DNA of 48,642 bases from Nostoc sp. CHAB 5844 (GCF_020829595.1 NZ_JAIVFW010000058.1:1-48642); one strand, 5' to 3'. Positions 23,276 through 31,464 are shown, counted from the stretch's first letter. Numbers and translations are program-made. Notes: generated by a model not told the origin, from the letters alone.

Positions 23276-26263
23276 ATGGTCGGTAATCTGATTACTGTAG
23301 ATAAAAATAGTTACGACTCTCTGCAAAAAGAACTAATGCAGTTGCGTCAGGTAGTTGTCGAGTATCAGCAAGCCGAGTCATCAAGCAACTCAGAGCAAAT
23401 AGGTTTATTTATTGAATATGCACCTGCGGCGATCGCTATACTGGATCATCAAATGTGCTACCTCTTGGCTAGTCGGCGCTGGCGAGAAAATTATGGTTTG
23501 AGCAATGAAAGTCTTATTGGTCGCTCTCACTATGAAATTTTTCCAGAAGTTTCCCAGCAGTGGCGGGAAATTCACCAACGCTGTCTAGCAGGAGCAATTG
23601 AGAAATGTGAAGAAGATGCTTTTCCTCGTGCCGATGGAACTATTGATTGGGTGAAGTGGGAAATACACCCTTGGTACAACCACTCTGGTGAAATTGGCGG
23701 CATTATTATTTTTAGCGAAGTGATTACCCATCGTAAACAGGCAGAAATCGCCCTAGCAAATAGCGAAAGGCGTTTAGGAGATATAGCAGTTAATCTACTT
23801 GGAGCAATTTTTCAGTTCACCAACCGGAATGGTGTTTGGACAGTAGACTACATCAGCGATTTTATTTGGCAGCTTGCCGGCATCACAGCAGCCGAAATGA
23901 TGCAAGATTTAAATAGCTTTTTTGTCCGTGTCCATCCAGAGGATTTTGATAGTTATGTTGCTTCGGTAGTAGAAGCAGTGGAAAATTCTACTCCTTGGCA
24001 TTATGAAGGACGTTTAGTAAAACCCAACGGTGAAATTCGCTGGTGGCAAGGCGACTCCATACCCACACGAAATGCCCAAGGGGAGATTATCTTCTGTGGT
24101 GTACTTTTGGATATCACAGAACGCAAACAAGCAGAAGCTGCCCTCAAACAACTGAATGAGGAGTTAGAAGCGAAAGTAGAAGAACGTACCGCAGCCTTAC
24201 GCCAAAGTGAAGCACGGTTCCAGAAGTTAGCAGATAACGTACCGGGGATGCTTTATGAATTCTGTCTCAACCCTGATGGCTCAATGTTTTTTCCCTATGT
24301 TTCTTCGGGATCTCTAGAAGTTACAGGAGTAAAAGCAGAAGACTTACAAAATGATGCGTCCCTGACGTTTGTAAATGTTCACCCTGAAGATATACCCAGG
24401 TTACAACAAGCAATTGCTCGTTCTGCTGAAACTCTGCAAAACTTTGAGGATGAGTGGCGGTTAATTACTTCCTCCGGTCAGCAGAAATGGGTTAAGGGGA
24501 TCTCCCGGCCGGAACGCCAACCAGGAGGTGAAATTATCTGGTATGGATGTTTAATTGATATTAGCGAACAGCAAGCTGTACTATGCGATCGTCAACAAGC
24601 AGAAGCTCAATTACAAGAACAAGAGCAATTCTTACGCACCATTTATGATGGATTTCCCCAATTAATATTTGTCGTCAACGTTCTAGAAAATGGGGAATTT
24701 CGTTTTGCTGGTTGCAACTCAGCATTAGAACAAATTATCGGGATCAATCATGCAACAATTTTTGGTAAAACTCCCAAAGAATTGCATGGTGAAGTTGAAG
24801 GTGCAGAGGTAATTCGACGCTATCAAAACTGCGTAGATACTGGCACTAGTATTAATTATGAAGAGCCTTTAACTTTTAATAGTGAAGAAACTTGGTGGTT
24901 GACTACTCTTAATCCTTTGAAAAATAGCGAAGGTAAAACTTATCGGCTTGTCGGCTCAACGTTAGATATTACAGCCCGCAAAAAAGCAGAAGCAGAACTC
25001 CAAGCCAGCCAACACTTCATTCAACGCATTGCCGATTCTTCTCCTAATTTACTCTACATTTTTGATTTAGAAGAACAGCGCAATGTTTATGCCAATCAAG
25101 AAATTGCGGTTCTGCTTGGTTACTCTATCGAAATTATTCAAGAAATGGGAGAAAATTTCATACCTAATATTATTCATCCAGATGATTTAGCGACAATCAG
25201 ACATAATCAGCAAAAATTACTGGCTGCTAATGATGGTGATATTGTTGAGTTTGAATTTCGGGTAAGACAAGCAAATGGTCAATGGCGTTGGTTGTACAAT
25301 CGAGAAACACCCTTTAACCGCACTGCTGATGGTAAAGTTAAGCAAATGTTGGGTGTGTCAACTGATATTACGGAACGCAAACAAACTGAAATTCAATTAC
25401 AAGAACAAGCCGAAAATTTAGAAAATACTTTATTAGAACTGCAACGGACTCAATCTCAACTCATCCAGAGTGAGAAAATGTCTTCATTAGGTAACATGGT
25501 TGCAGGTGTAGCTCATGAAATTAACAATCCAGTTAACTTTATTCACGGTAATCTTATCCCTGCCAGCGAATATACCGAAGACTTGTTGCACCTAGTAGAA
25601 CTTTATCAGCAATATTTTCCAGACCCCCCAGAAGAAATTCAAACGGAAATTGCAGCTATTGACCTTGAATTCCTTAAAGAAGACTTAATTAAACTTCTTG
25701 AGTCTATGCGAGTGGGAACTCAACGCATCCGTGAAATTGTCTTATCATTGCGTAACTTCTCACGTTTAGATGAAGCCGAATTTAAGCAAGTAGATATTCA
25801 CGAAGGTATAGACAGTACCTTAATGATTCTACATAACCGTCTCAAATGTAAACCAGATCATTCCGAAATCGAAGTGATTAAAGAATATGGGAAATTACCT
25901 CTTGTTGAGTGTTATCCTGGTCAACTGAATCAGGTATTCATGAACATTTTGAGTAATGCTATTGATGCTTTAGGTGAAGCTTTTGTAGGCGAACATGGAC
26001 AAATTCGTATCTGCACTGAAGTTATCCATAGTAACCGAATAGCAATCAAAATATCAGATAATGGTATGGGAATGCCTGAATATGTGCTTTCTAAACTATT
26101 TGACCCTTTCTTTACTACTAAAGATGTCGGTAAAGGGACTGGATTAGGTCTATCAATTAGTTACCAAATTGTAGTAGATAGGCATGGTGGAAAGTTATCC
26201 TGCAATTCTGAACCTGGCCAAGGTGCAGAGTTTATCATTGAAATTCCTATTACCCAACCCTAA
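23276..26263 (+). CDS. Multi-PAS sensor histidine kinase
   Basis: 995 residues, no membrane helix, so a cytosolic sensor. About five PAS/PAC units: 47-160 (FIEYAPAAIAILDHQMCYLL), 165-285, 305-430, 445-570 and 575-700, each ending in a PAC such as GVLLDITERKQAE. A coiled coil (700-740) joins the dimerisation domain with the phospho-acceptor His in MVAGVAHEINNPVNFIHGN. The ATPase domain has N box NQVFMNILSNAIDAL, G1 SDNGMGMP, F PFFTTKD and G2 GKGTGLGLSI. No receiver domain and no adjacent regulator, so its partner is elsewhere. Confidence 0.9.
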   Translation: MVGNLITVDKNSYDSLQKELMQLRQVVVEYQQAESSSNSEQIGLFIEYAPAAIAILDHQMCYLLASRRWRENYGLSNESLIGRSHYEIFPEVSQQWREIHQRCLAGAIEKCEEDAFPRADGTIDWVKWEIHPWYNHSGEIGGIIIFSEVITHRKQAEIALANSERRLGDIAVNLLGAIFQFTNRNGVWTVDYISDFIWQLAGITAAEMMQDLNSFFVRVHPEDFDSYVASVVEAVENSTPWHYEGRLVKPNGEIRWWQGDSIPTRNAQGEIIFCGVLLDITERKQAEAALKQLNEELEAKVEERTAALRQSEARFQKLADNVPGMLYEFCLNPDGSMFFPYVSSGSLEVTGVKAEDLQNDASLTFVNVHPEDIPRLQQAIARSAETLQNFEDEWRLITSSGQQKWVKGISRPERQPGGEIIWYGCLIDISEQQAVLCDRQQAEAQLQEQEQFLRTIYDGFPQLIFVVNVLENGEFRFAGCNSALEQIIGINHATIFGKTPKELHGEVEGAEVIRRYQNCVDTGTSINYEEPLTFNSEETWWLTTLNPLKNSEGKTYRLVGSTLDITARKKAEAELQASQHFIQRIADSSPNLLYIFDLEEQRNVYANQEIAVLLGYSIEIIQEMGENFIPNIIHPDDLATIRHNQQKLLAANDGDIVEFEFRVRQANGQWRWLYNRETPFNRTADGKVKQMLGVSTDITERKQTEIQLQEQAENLENTLLELQRTQSQLIQSEKMSSLGNMVAGVAHEINNPVNFIHGNLIPASEYTEDLLHLVELYQQYFPDPPEEIQTEIAAIDLEFLKEDLIKLLESMRVGTQRIREIVLSLRNFSRLDEAEFKQVDIHEGIDSTLMILHNRLKCKPDHSEIEVIKEYGKLPLVECYPGQLNQVFMNILSNAIDALGEAFVGEHGQIRICTEVIHSNRIAIKISDNGMGMPEYVLSKLFDPFFTTKDVGKGTGLGLSISYQIVVDRHGGKLSCNSEPGQGAEFIIEIPITQP

Positions 26264-26333
26264 CCCTCTTTAATCACTCTCGCTAGATAAAAATTCAAAA
26301 TCCTTATTTTTTTGGACTTTTATGAATTTAGGA

Positions 26334-26459
26334 GTAGGTTGGGTTGAGGAACGAAACCCAACCGCCAAAAACCTTGATATAGTTGGGTTTCACTTCGTTC
26401 AAACGCCAATGCAGCTCAAGTCGGGAAACCCGCCCACGCAAGTGGCTCCCCAACCTACA
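26334..26459. repeat. GTAGGTTGGG inverted-repeat family, 126-bp copy
   Basis: Starts GTAGGTTGGGTTGAG and ends GGCTCCCCAACCTAC. It holds the inner pair GAAACCCAACC/GTTGGGTTTC as in 13861-14148 and 28845-28927. Confidence 0.7.
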
Positions 26460-26493
26460 TTTATTTTTCTCTTTCCAGAGTGATAGAACAGGG

Positions 26494-27072
26494 CTAATTC
26501 CAGACTATCGCCAAATCTAAAATAAATCCTGGTAATATATCTTCACCCGATAATTGTGTAGGCGAATTTAGCACTTCTACTGGTTTACCTGGACGATAAA
26601 TTTCAACTTGCTTGGCTTTCGGATTAATTAACCAACCAAGTTTGACTTGGTTATCCATATATTCTTGCATTTTGGCTTGGGTGTCTGCCAAGTCATCACT
26701 AGGCGACATTAACTCTAAAACAAAATCTGGTGCTATTGGCGGAAATTTGGCTTTTTCTTGTGGTGTGAGTGCATCCCATCTGTCTTGTTTTATCCAAGCA
26801 ACATCCGGAGAACGATTTGCACCATTGGCTAGTTTGAAACAGGTGGAAGAATCAAAGCACACGCCTAATTTTGCTTGGCGATTCCATATCACAAAATCAG
26901 ATGCTATTTCAACATTATACTTTCCCGTTTCTCCGCCTGTGGGTGGCATAACAATTATTTCTCCTTGAGCATTGCGTTCAAACTTGACATCAGGATTTTC
27001 TCGACACAGTTGATAAAATTGCTCATCGGTGAATTGAACTATGGAGTTGAGGTTGAATGTAATAGCTGTCAT
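26494..27072 (-). CDS. Uma2-family endonuclease-like protein
   Basis: 192 residues. Uma2 pattern: FTDEQFYQLCRENPDVKFER, GEIIVMPPTGGETGKYN, the core ANRSPDVAWIKQDRWDAL (Asp) and APDFVLELMSPSDDLADTQ (ExxS), then WLINPKAKQVEIYRPGKP. It belongs to a different Uma2 subgroup from the copies at 20131 and 32622. Transcribed alone, with an AT-rich region upstream. Confidence 0.85.
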   Translation of the reverse strand: MTAITFNLNSIVQFTDEQFYQLCRENPDVKFERNAQGEIIVMPPTGGETGKYNVEIASDFVIWNRQAKLGVCFDSSTCFKLANGANRSPDVAWIKQDRWDALTPQEKAKFPPIAPDFVLELMSPSDDLADTQAKMQEYMDNQVKLGWLINPKAKQVEIYRPGKPVEVLNSPTQLSGEDILPGFILDLAIVWN

Positions 27073-27298
27073 AGTTAGAAAATTATAGACTGCTTATATT
27101 GATTTTAAAGTGTTTTTTAGTTTGCTGATAAGACAAATATGTTTTGCTCACTTAGTATTGTTGAGCGTTAACAGCGATCGCTCTTTTTCATTCCCCATTT
27201 ATTAATTACAAATTATCTCTTAAAACTTGGGAATTATTAACAATAATTTTTGCATTGATAGTTAACGAGTATAAAATTATACTTTAATATAAGGACAT

Positions 27299-27346
27299 GA
27301 TAAAGGCGATCGCACACATCTTGGCCGGAGGGCGATCGCCTTTATC
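27299..27346. repeat. Perfect 15-bp inverted repeat containing two HIP1 octamers
   Basis: GATAAAGGCGATCGC (27299-27313) and GCGATCGCCTTTATC (27332-27346) are exact reverse complements with an 18-nt loop. It lies 30 bp before the small gene at 27377, so it could form a leader hairpin in that mRNA. Confidence 0.65.
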
Positions 27347-27376
27347 TAAACCCACTATCGGAGTCCAAATATAATG

Positions 27377-27613
27377 ATGGCACAATCAAAGTTAGAACAG
27401 TACCCAAACGAAGATTCAACTACACCCACCCGCAATCCCCACAGAGAACCAGTAAAGCATCTGTTGATTGGTTCTCCCAAAGCCGTTACCCGCACTATTC
27501 ACCGCTTGCAGGTAATTGGCTACGCCAGTGTGGGAGATTGGAGTCCACTGCTACCCACCGGCAACCCAGATGAGGTAATGAGTATTTTAATCCGACAAAT
27601 ATTGATGCAATAA
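27377..27613 (+). CDS. Small hypothetical protein
   Basis: 78 residues (79 from the tandem ATG at 27374). After a polar N-terminus (KLEQYPNEDSTTPTRNPHRE) comes a conserved-looking core, VKHLLIGSPKAVTRTIHRLQ then GYASVGDWSPLLPTGNPDEV and MSILIRQI. I recall similar unnamed short proteins in cyanobacteria. No domain assigned. Confidence 0.55.
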   Translation: MAQSKLEQYPNEDSTTPTRNPHREPVKHLLIGSPKAVTRTIHRLQVIGYASVGDWSPLLPTGNPDEVMSILIRQILMQ

Positions 27614-27623
27614 CCTAGATTTG

Positions 27624-27646
27624 GAGACGTTGCATTGCAACGTCTC
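27624..27646. repeat. Palindromic repeat GAGACGTTGCA/TGCAACGTCTC
   Basis: 11-bp arms with one central base, directly behind the small gene. A close relative is at 31797-31825 and a half-site (GTAGAGACGTAGCA) occurs near 18069. Possible terminator by position. Confidence 0.6.
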
Positions 27647-27648
27647 TA

Positions 27649-27805
27649 CTACTCCAATGTGTTCAACCAATTTTCTAAATCTGCAATGCCCTGAAAATCT
27701 AACAAGGCTTCCCCTAGATTTTCTAATTCTTCTAAAGAGAGCATTTCAATTCGTCCTATTAATGGTAAAGATAATTCTCCCACACGACGGCTGATATCAT
27801 GTCTG
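27649..27805 (-). pseudogene. DUF4351 C-terminal remnant of an Rpn-type nuclease gene
   Basis: The minus strand from about 27805 to the TAG at 27649-27651 encodes DISRRVGELSLPLIGRIEML, then SLEELENLGEALLDFQGIAD and LENWLNTLE. This is the DUF4351 tail seen in the intact protein at 5176-6084 (GEALLDFASLLDLTNWLEQN). The catalytic part is gone. Confidence 0.7.
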
Positions 27806-27988
27806 GGTAATTAGTTATAATTCCCGAATCTATGCAGAGAACCCAAAAACCCCTCCCCTCTGCTCCCCTGCTCCTCTGCTCCTCTGCACCTGAAGCTGCC
27901 TTAATGATCAGTCTTTCACCGGACATGATATGATGCGGTACTTCGTAGACTACGATAACGTAGATGCGACAACAATTTAAGGTAAAGT
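27806..27988. other. Intergenic region with a short tandem repeat
   Basis: Around 27846-27886 the sequence is a run of CTGCTCC/CTCTGCTCCTCTGCA-type units, likely slippage-prone. No trace of a HigB-type toxin was found before the antitoxin-like gene that follows. Confidence 0.35.
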
Positions 27989-28369
27989 ATGCTGGAACTC
28001 CGCCCTATCCGAACCGAAGCTGATTATCGTGCGGCGCTTGCTGAAATTGAACGGTTATTTGATGCAGAACAGAATACACCGGAATGCGATCGCTTGGAAG
28101 TTTTAACAACGTTGGTGGAATTGTATGAACAGCAGCATTATCCTATCGTTCCACCAGATCCAATTGAAGCAATCTTATACTATCTCGAATCCCGTGGGCT
28201 ACCTTGGCAGGATTTAGAGTCTGTTATTGGAACTCGTGGGGAAGTTACTCTTGTTTTGCATCGCCAGCAAGCACTAACACTAGATATGATTCGGCGTTTG
28301 CATTCCCATTTGGGAATTCCGGCGGAGGTGTTGATTCAACCATACTCTCTCCACAAAAATTCAGCTTAG
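27989..28369 (+). CDS. HigA-type (COG5499) antitoxin-like regulator, orphan
   Basis: 126 residues: LRPIRTEADYRAALAEIERL, DRLEVLTTLVELYEQQHYPI, PPDPIEAILYYLESRGLPWQ, then a helix-turn-helix-like C-terminus (DLESVIGTRGEVTLVLHRQQ, LTLDMIRRLHSHLGIPAEVL). This is the typical HigA2/COG5499 layout. The partner HigB toxin normally lies directly upstream, but nothing there resembles it, so this is an orphan or residual antitoxin. Confidence 0.75.
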   Translation: MLELRPIRTEADYRAALAEIERLFDAEQNTPECDRLEVLTTLVELYEQQHYPIVPPDPIEAILYYLESRGLPWQDLESVIGTRGEVTLVLHRQQALTLDMIRRLHSHLGIPAEVLIQPYSLHKNSA

Positions 28370-28498
28370 TTCAGTTAAAATCATCTCGTAGCGACTGTCT
28401 TAAAAGTCAAGCGATCGCTCCATCATTCATCTTCACCATATCAAAAAGCAGTGTACGCTCGATAAATTCCCATTTACCGACTCTGACTTTGAGGAGTA

Positions 28499-28627
28499 CT
28501 CACGCCACAGCCCCCGCAACCACACGAAAACCCACATTGTTGTTCCGATTCTCGCGCGTATTCCTGTTCCGGTTGGCAGACCGACAGTTCCTGGCATTGT
28601 TGTTCCCCGAACCGCCACGCAGCATCT
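28499..28627 (-). other. Diversity-generating retroelement template repeat (TR)
   Basis: On the minus strand this segment is a near-copy of the 3' end of the caspase-FGE gene (29006-29134, constant offset 507). It would encode LRGGSGNNNARNCRSANRNR, then NTRENRNNNVGFRVVAGAVA: Asn-rich because of AAC/AAT codons at the sites that vary. By hand count 10 of the 27 coding-strand adenines differ between TR and VR, against 4 of about 99 other bases. The region has no start codon or domain of its own, so it is not a gene. The 3' end GTTGCGGGGGCTGTGGCGTGA differs from the VR by one base (C/G), as an IMH* does from an IMH. Confidence 0.85.
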
Positions 28628-28844
28628 AAAATCACCTGCCCCATGCCCAAATTCTCAACAAAGTGAGAAATTTGAGTTAAATGTAGTGTATGATATTTTA
28701 GGTAACGAGATACCAGAAGAAAGTAAAAATTAATTTTTGTAGTAGCGCGTCTAGTCTAATTTGTTGGGTTGAGTCATCATGATGACGATGAAATTTTGGT
28801 TTTTAACAGTTTTTTGAACCCAACATTTTAAGCTTGCCGCACTA
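28628..28844. other. Spacer between template repeat and variable gene, first part
   Basis: A short reading frame on the plus strand (…LNVVYDILGNEIPEESKN) may be a gene remnant, but is too short to name. No reverse transcriptase or Avd sequence was found here. Confidence 0.3.
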
Positions 28845-28927
28845 GTAGGTTGTGTTGACGTAAGGAAACCCAACATAATTGTTCGCATTAAAAGTGTTGG
28901 GTTTCGCCAAGCCTCAACCCAACCTAC
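28845..28927. repeat. GTAGGTTGGG inverted-repeat family, 83-bp copy
   Basis: Left end GTAGGTTGTGTTGA and right end CTCAACCCAACCTAC are reverse complements with one mismatch; inner pair AAACCCAACA/TGTTGGGTTT. It lies between the DGR template repeat and the variable gene, in the place where the cassette's other parts might once have been. Confidence 0.7.
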
Positions 28928-29005
28928 AGGAAACATTGAAAAAAATTTTTCGCCTGACGGCGGGGAAGAAGGGAAAAGAATAAGAAGTGTAAAGGGCAAG
29001 GAATC

Positions 29006-29134
29006 CTCACCCCACAGCCCCCGCAACCACACGAACACCCACATTGCTGCCCCGATACTCGCGCGTATTCCAGTACCGGATGGCAGACCGAAAGTACCTG
29101 GCATTGAAGTTCCACGAACCGCCACGCAGCAACT
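29006..29134 (-). other. Diversity-generating retroelement variable repeat (VR)
   Basis: Last ~129 bp of the caspase-FGE gene, including the stop at 29007-29009. It encodes LLRGGSWNFNARYFRSAIRY, then WNTREYRGSNVGVRVVAGAVG. Relative to the template, AAC becomes TTC, TAC, ATC, TAC, GGC and AGC, AAT becomes TAT and AGG becomes TGG: N to F, Y, I, Y, G, S and Y, and R to W. These positions are the exposed ligand-binding sites of the C-type-lectin/FGE fold in other DGR proteins. The unvaried G+C-rich end is the expected initiation-of-mutagenic-homing site. Confidence 0.85.
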
Positions 29135-30992
29135 TTATGTTATTATCGCTACCTGTTAACCACGGACTACCATCCGTCGGAGCGTTTTCGTAACTACTAT
29201 TATAAACATCTTGACACCATTCATATACATTACCATACATATCGTATAAACCAAAGGGGTTGGCAGGAAATTTTCCAACATCGGTTGTTTTTTCACGATA
29301 TTCACCTTTGGGTGCAGAGCCGTAGGGATAGTTACCGTTATAGTTGACTAAATCTGTAGTAATGGTTTCGCCAAAATAAAACGGTGTGGTTGTGCCGGCA
29401 CGACAAGCGTATTCCCATTCTGCCTCACTAGGTAGTCTATATTTACGTCCTGTCTTTTGGCTGAGTTTGTTACAAAACTCTACCGCATCATCCCAACTCA
29501 CATTTTCTACAGGTCGTTTATCACCTTTGAAATAGGAAGGATTATTCCCCATGAGTGCTTGATACTGCTCTTGGGTAACTTCATGTTTCCCCATGAAAAA
29601 GCCAGAAACTTTTACCTCATGTTGAGGACTTTCATCTGAACCTCTGTCTTTTTCTGCTTCCGGTGAACCCATCTTAAAAGTTCCCCCTGGTATCTGCACC
29701 ATTTCTAAGGTGATACCATTGCCTAAATCTTCTACAAACTGTTTTCCTTGCAGGTTGGGGCGACTGATAACATTCCCTTTTGCATTTACCTTTGCAGTCT
29801 GAAATGGAAAGGTTTTTAAGCTAACAGGGCTTTTTTCTGAATTATCTGGAAACAAAAGACGCGGTACTAAAATTACTAAACCAAAACCAGCACCCGCAAC
29901 GCTAACAGTTTGAATCACTCTGCGCCGTGTCAAGTTAATTGCTGGTGACGATGGAGAGGCTGTTGAAGGTTTTGGCGCGATAGTTCTAGAATTTGCAGGA
30001 GTACTGCTAGGATTTGGCGAAACTGACTTTGGAGATGATTTATTTACAGATGAAATTGGTTGTTGAGGAATGTCAGAATTAGCAGAAGTCCGCAACCGTT
30101 CAATTCTTTGCAATCCTTTGACAGCATCCATATCTTGTCCCGAAGCCGCAGCTAAAACCCGTATCCACAATTGTTCTGCTAAATCTAGATTTCTGCTGAC
30201 TTCTGCTTGGTAAGCGTCATTTTTCAAAGTTGCGATATCCGCCAAGGTTGCATATCGCGGTACGAGAATCAGGTGAGATTTATTTACAGGCTCGGCAATT
30301 ATATATGGTGTTTGCCTCGCATTTTTATGCTGATGCACAATTTCCGGCACACGATGATTAAGATACTGATTCAACCTTTCAACGGTGGCGCATTGTCCTC
30401 GAACTCCCAACCCTTCTAATAACGCCGTAGTAAAAGCACCTTGTTGTAAAGCTTCAATTTCATAAGAATATTCTTGTGGACTACAGGAAAATATACTAAT
30501 CACGCCTTGCTGACGTGCTTCCTCAGCCGTCTGTCTCCCAATACCTTCACCCGCACGAGTTCCCAAACTGCGACAAGCATCCAAAATCAACACAACGTTA
30601 TCTGCACCACAACGCCGCAACCGTTCCGTCACAAAGTTAATGGCAATGGCTGTATTTTCAATATCTTCTGGGTCGCCATCCAAAGGCATGAGATAATCAC
30701 GGTTAGCGTGTCTGATTCCATGTCCACTGAAGAAGAACCAAAAGTTATCTCCTGCACCCATGAAAGAAGTGTCAAATAACTGTCGTAAAACTCGCAGTAA
30801 GTTGGTGCGAGTGGGACGAGTTGATTTTCCGCCAATGTCAGGGGAGTCATCGGTGAAGAAAAATATTCTCTCAAACCCGGCTTCGTTGCGAAGAAACTGC
30901 TGAATTAATTCTGCATCCCGCTTGGCATAGTTTAGCGGTTGCAAATTATCATACCTGTTAATGCCAACTGCGATCGCCCAATTTTTCGCCAT
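29007..30992 (-). CDS. Caspase-FGE (SUMF1) fusion, DGR variable protein
   Basis: 661 residues. N-terminal peptidase C14 domain (1-245) with H91 in FFFSGHG and C140 in VLILDACRS. A helical segment (245-305) and a Ser/Pro linker (305-350) lead to a basic-hydrophobic stretch (RRRVIQTVSVAGAGFGLVIL, 356-380) that could be a membrane helix. The formylglycine-enzyme/C-type-lectin domain follows (about 425-661): MVQIPGGTFKMGSPE, HEVTQEQYQALMG, YRLPSEAEWEYACRAG, PFGLYDMYGNVYEWCQD. The last 40 residues are the diversified VR. If the helix spans the membrane, protease and lectin lie on opposite sides: a protease with a changeable sensor. It starts 1 nt after the Pepco-like gene. Confidence 0.9.
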   Translation of the reverse strand: MAKNWAIAVGINRYDNLQPLNYAKRDAELIQQFLRNEAGFERIFFFTDDSPDIGGKSTRPTRTNLLRVLRQLFDTSFMGAGDNFWFFFSGHGIRHANRDYLMPLDGDPEDIENTAIAINFVTERLRRCGADNVVLILDACRSLGTRAGEGIGRQTAEEARQQGVISIFSCSPQEYSYEIEALQQGAFTTALLEGLGVRGQCATVERLNQYLNHRVPEIVHQHKNARQTPYIIAEPVNKSHLILVPRYATLADIATLKNDAYQAEVSRNLDLAEQLWIRVLAAASGQDMDAVKGLQRIERLRTSANSDIPQQPISSVNKSSPKSVSPNPSSTPANSRTIAPKPSTASPSSPAINLTRRRVIQTVSVAGAGFGLVILVPRLLFPDNSEKSPVSLKTFPFQTAKVNAKGNVISRPNLQGKQFVEDLGNGITLEMVQIPGGTFKMGSPEAEKDRGSDESPQHEVKVSGFFMGKHEVTQEQYQALMGNNPSYFKGDKRPVENVSWDDAVEFCNKLSQKTGRKYRLPSEAEWEYACRAGTTTPFYFGETITTDLVNYNGNYPYGSAPKGEYREKTTDVGKFPANPFGLYDMYGNVYEWCQDVYNSSYENAPTDGSPWLTGSDNNIKLLRGGSWNFNARYFRSAIRYWNTREYRGSNVGVRVVAGAVG

Positions 30993-30993
30993 C

Positions 30994-31374
30994 TCATTTT
31001 GGTTCTTGTCGCCTAAATGTCATTTTGATGGCTCCTTTTCCACTGGCTTTTGCACCACTACCAATTAACTTGACTTCGCCTTCGCCGCTAATTTCTACTG
31101 ATAGTTCAATTTCTTCTAGCTGCATTTTGGAACTTGCTTGTTGTTCGGCGCGACTAAACAAGCGTCCTACTACTTGTAGGAAGTGAGTCATGTTCTGCTC
31201 TAATTTTTGTGCGCTGACTTTGACAGCATCGCTTTTACTATCAGTAGGTTCGTTGTCGGTTTCTTCTCGCCAACTGCGTGTGTTACCAGTTACAATTTTT
31301 GCACCGTCAGGAATGGAAATTTGCGGCGTGTCATCGGTGACAATCCATAAGCTATCTGGTGGTGTGTCTGTCAT
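30994..31374 (-). CDS. Pepco-like partner of the caspase-FGE protein
   Basis: 126 residues: an N-terminal LWIVTDDTPQISIPDGAKI, a variable acidic middle, and a well-formed C-terminal core VKVSAQKLEQNMTHFLQVVG, then EEIELSVEISGEGEVKLIGS and GKGAIKMTFRRQ. I associate this with the Pepco domain, found beside peptidases of conflict systems (from memory). The stop is separated from the caspase start by one base, so they form an operon. Probably an adaptor or regulator comparable to the EACC1-like protein at 16149. Confidence 0.65.
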   Translation of the reverse strand: MTDTPPDSLWIVTDDTPQISIPDGAKIVTGNTRSWREETDNEPTDSKSDAVKVSAQKLEQNMTHFLQVVGRLFSRAEQQASSKMQLEEIELSVEISGEGEVKLIGSGAKASGKGAIKMTFRRQEPK

Positions 31375-31464
31375 AGTATACTCGGTGTTTACTTAGCATT
31401 CTCGCATAAATATTTTGTTTCGCGCATTCGCCGTGTAGGTGCAGAGGCGCGGAGAGATTTTGTC

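Noticed and set aside
28433-28618. Minus-strand frame of 61 codons beginning MAVRGTTMPG
   Set aside because: It is a shifted frame of the template repeat; the homologous frame in the caspase gene is the one with LRGGS...FRVVAGAV.
28204-28629. Plus-strand open frame of 141 codons across the DGR template repeat
   Set aside because: It is antisense to the template, starts inside the HigA-like gene and has no domain-like composition.
28499-29134. Ordinary tandem duplication of the 3' end of the FGE gene
   Set aside because: The mismatches are concentrated at template adenines (10 of 14), which plain duplication and drift do not explain; kept as the null model to test.
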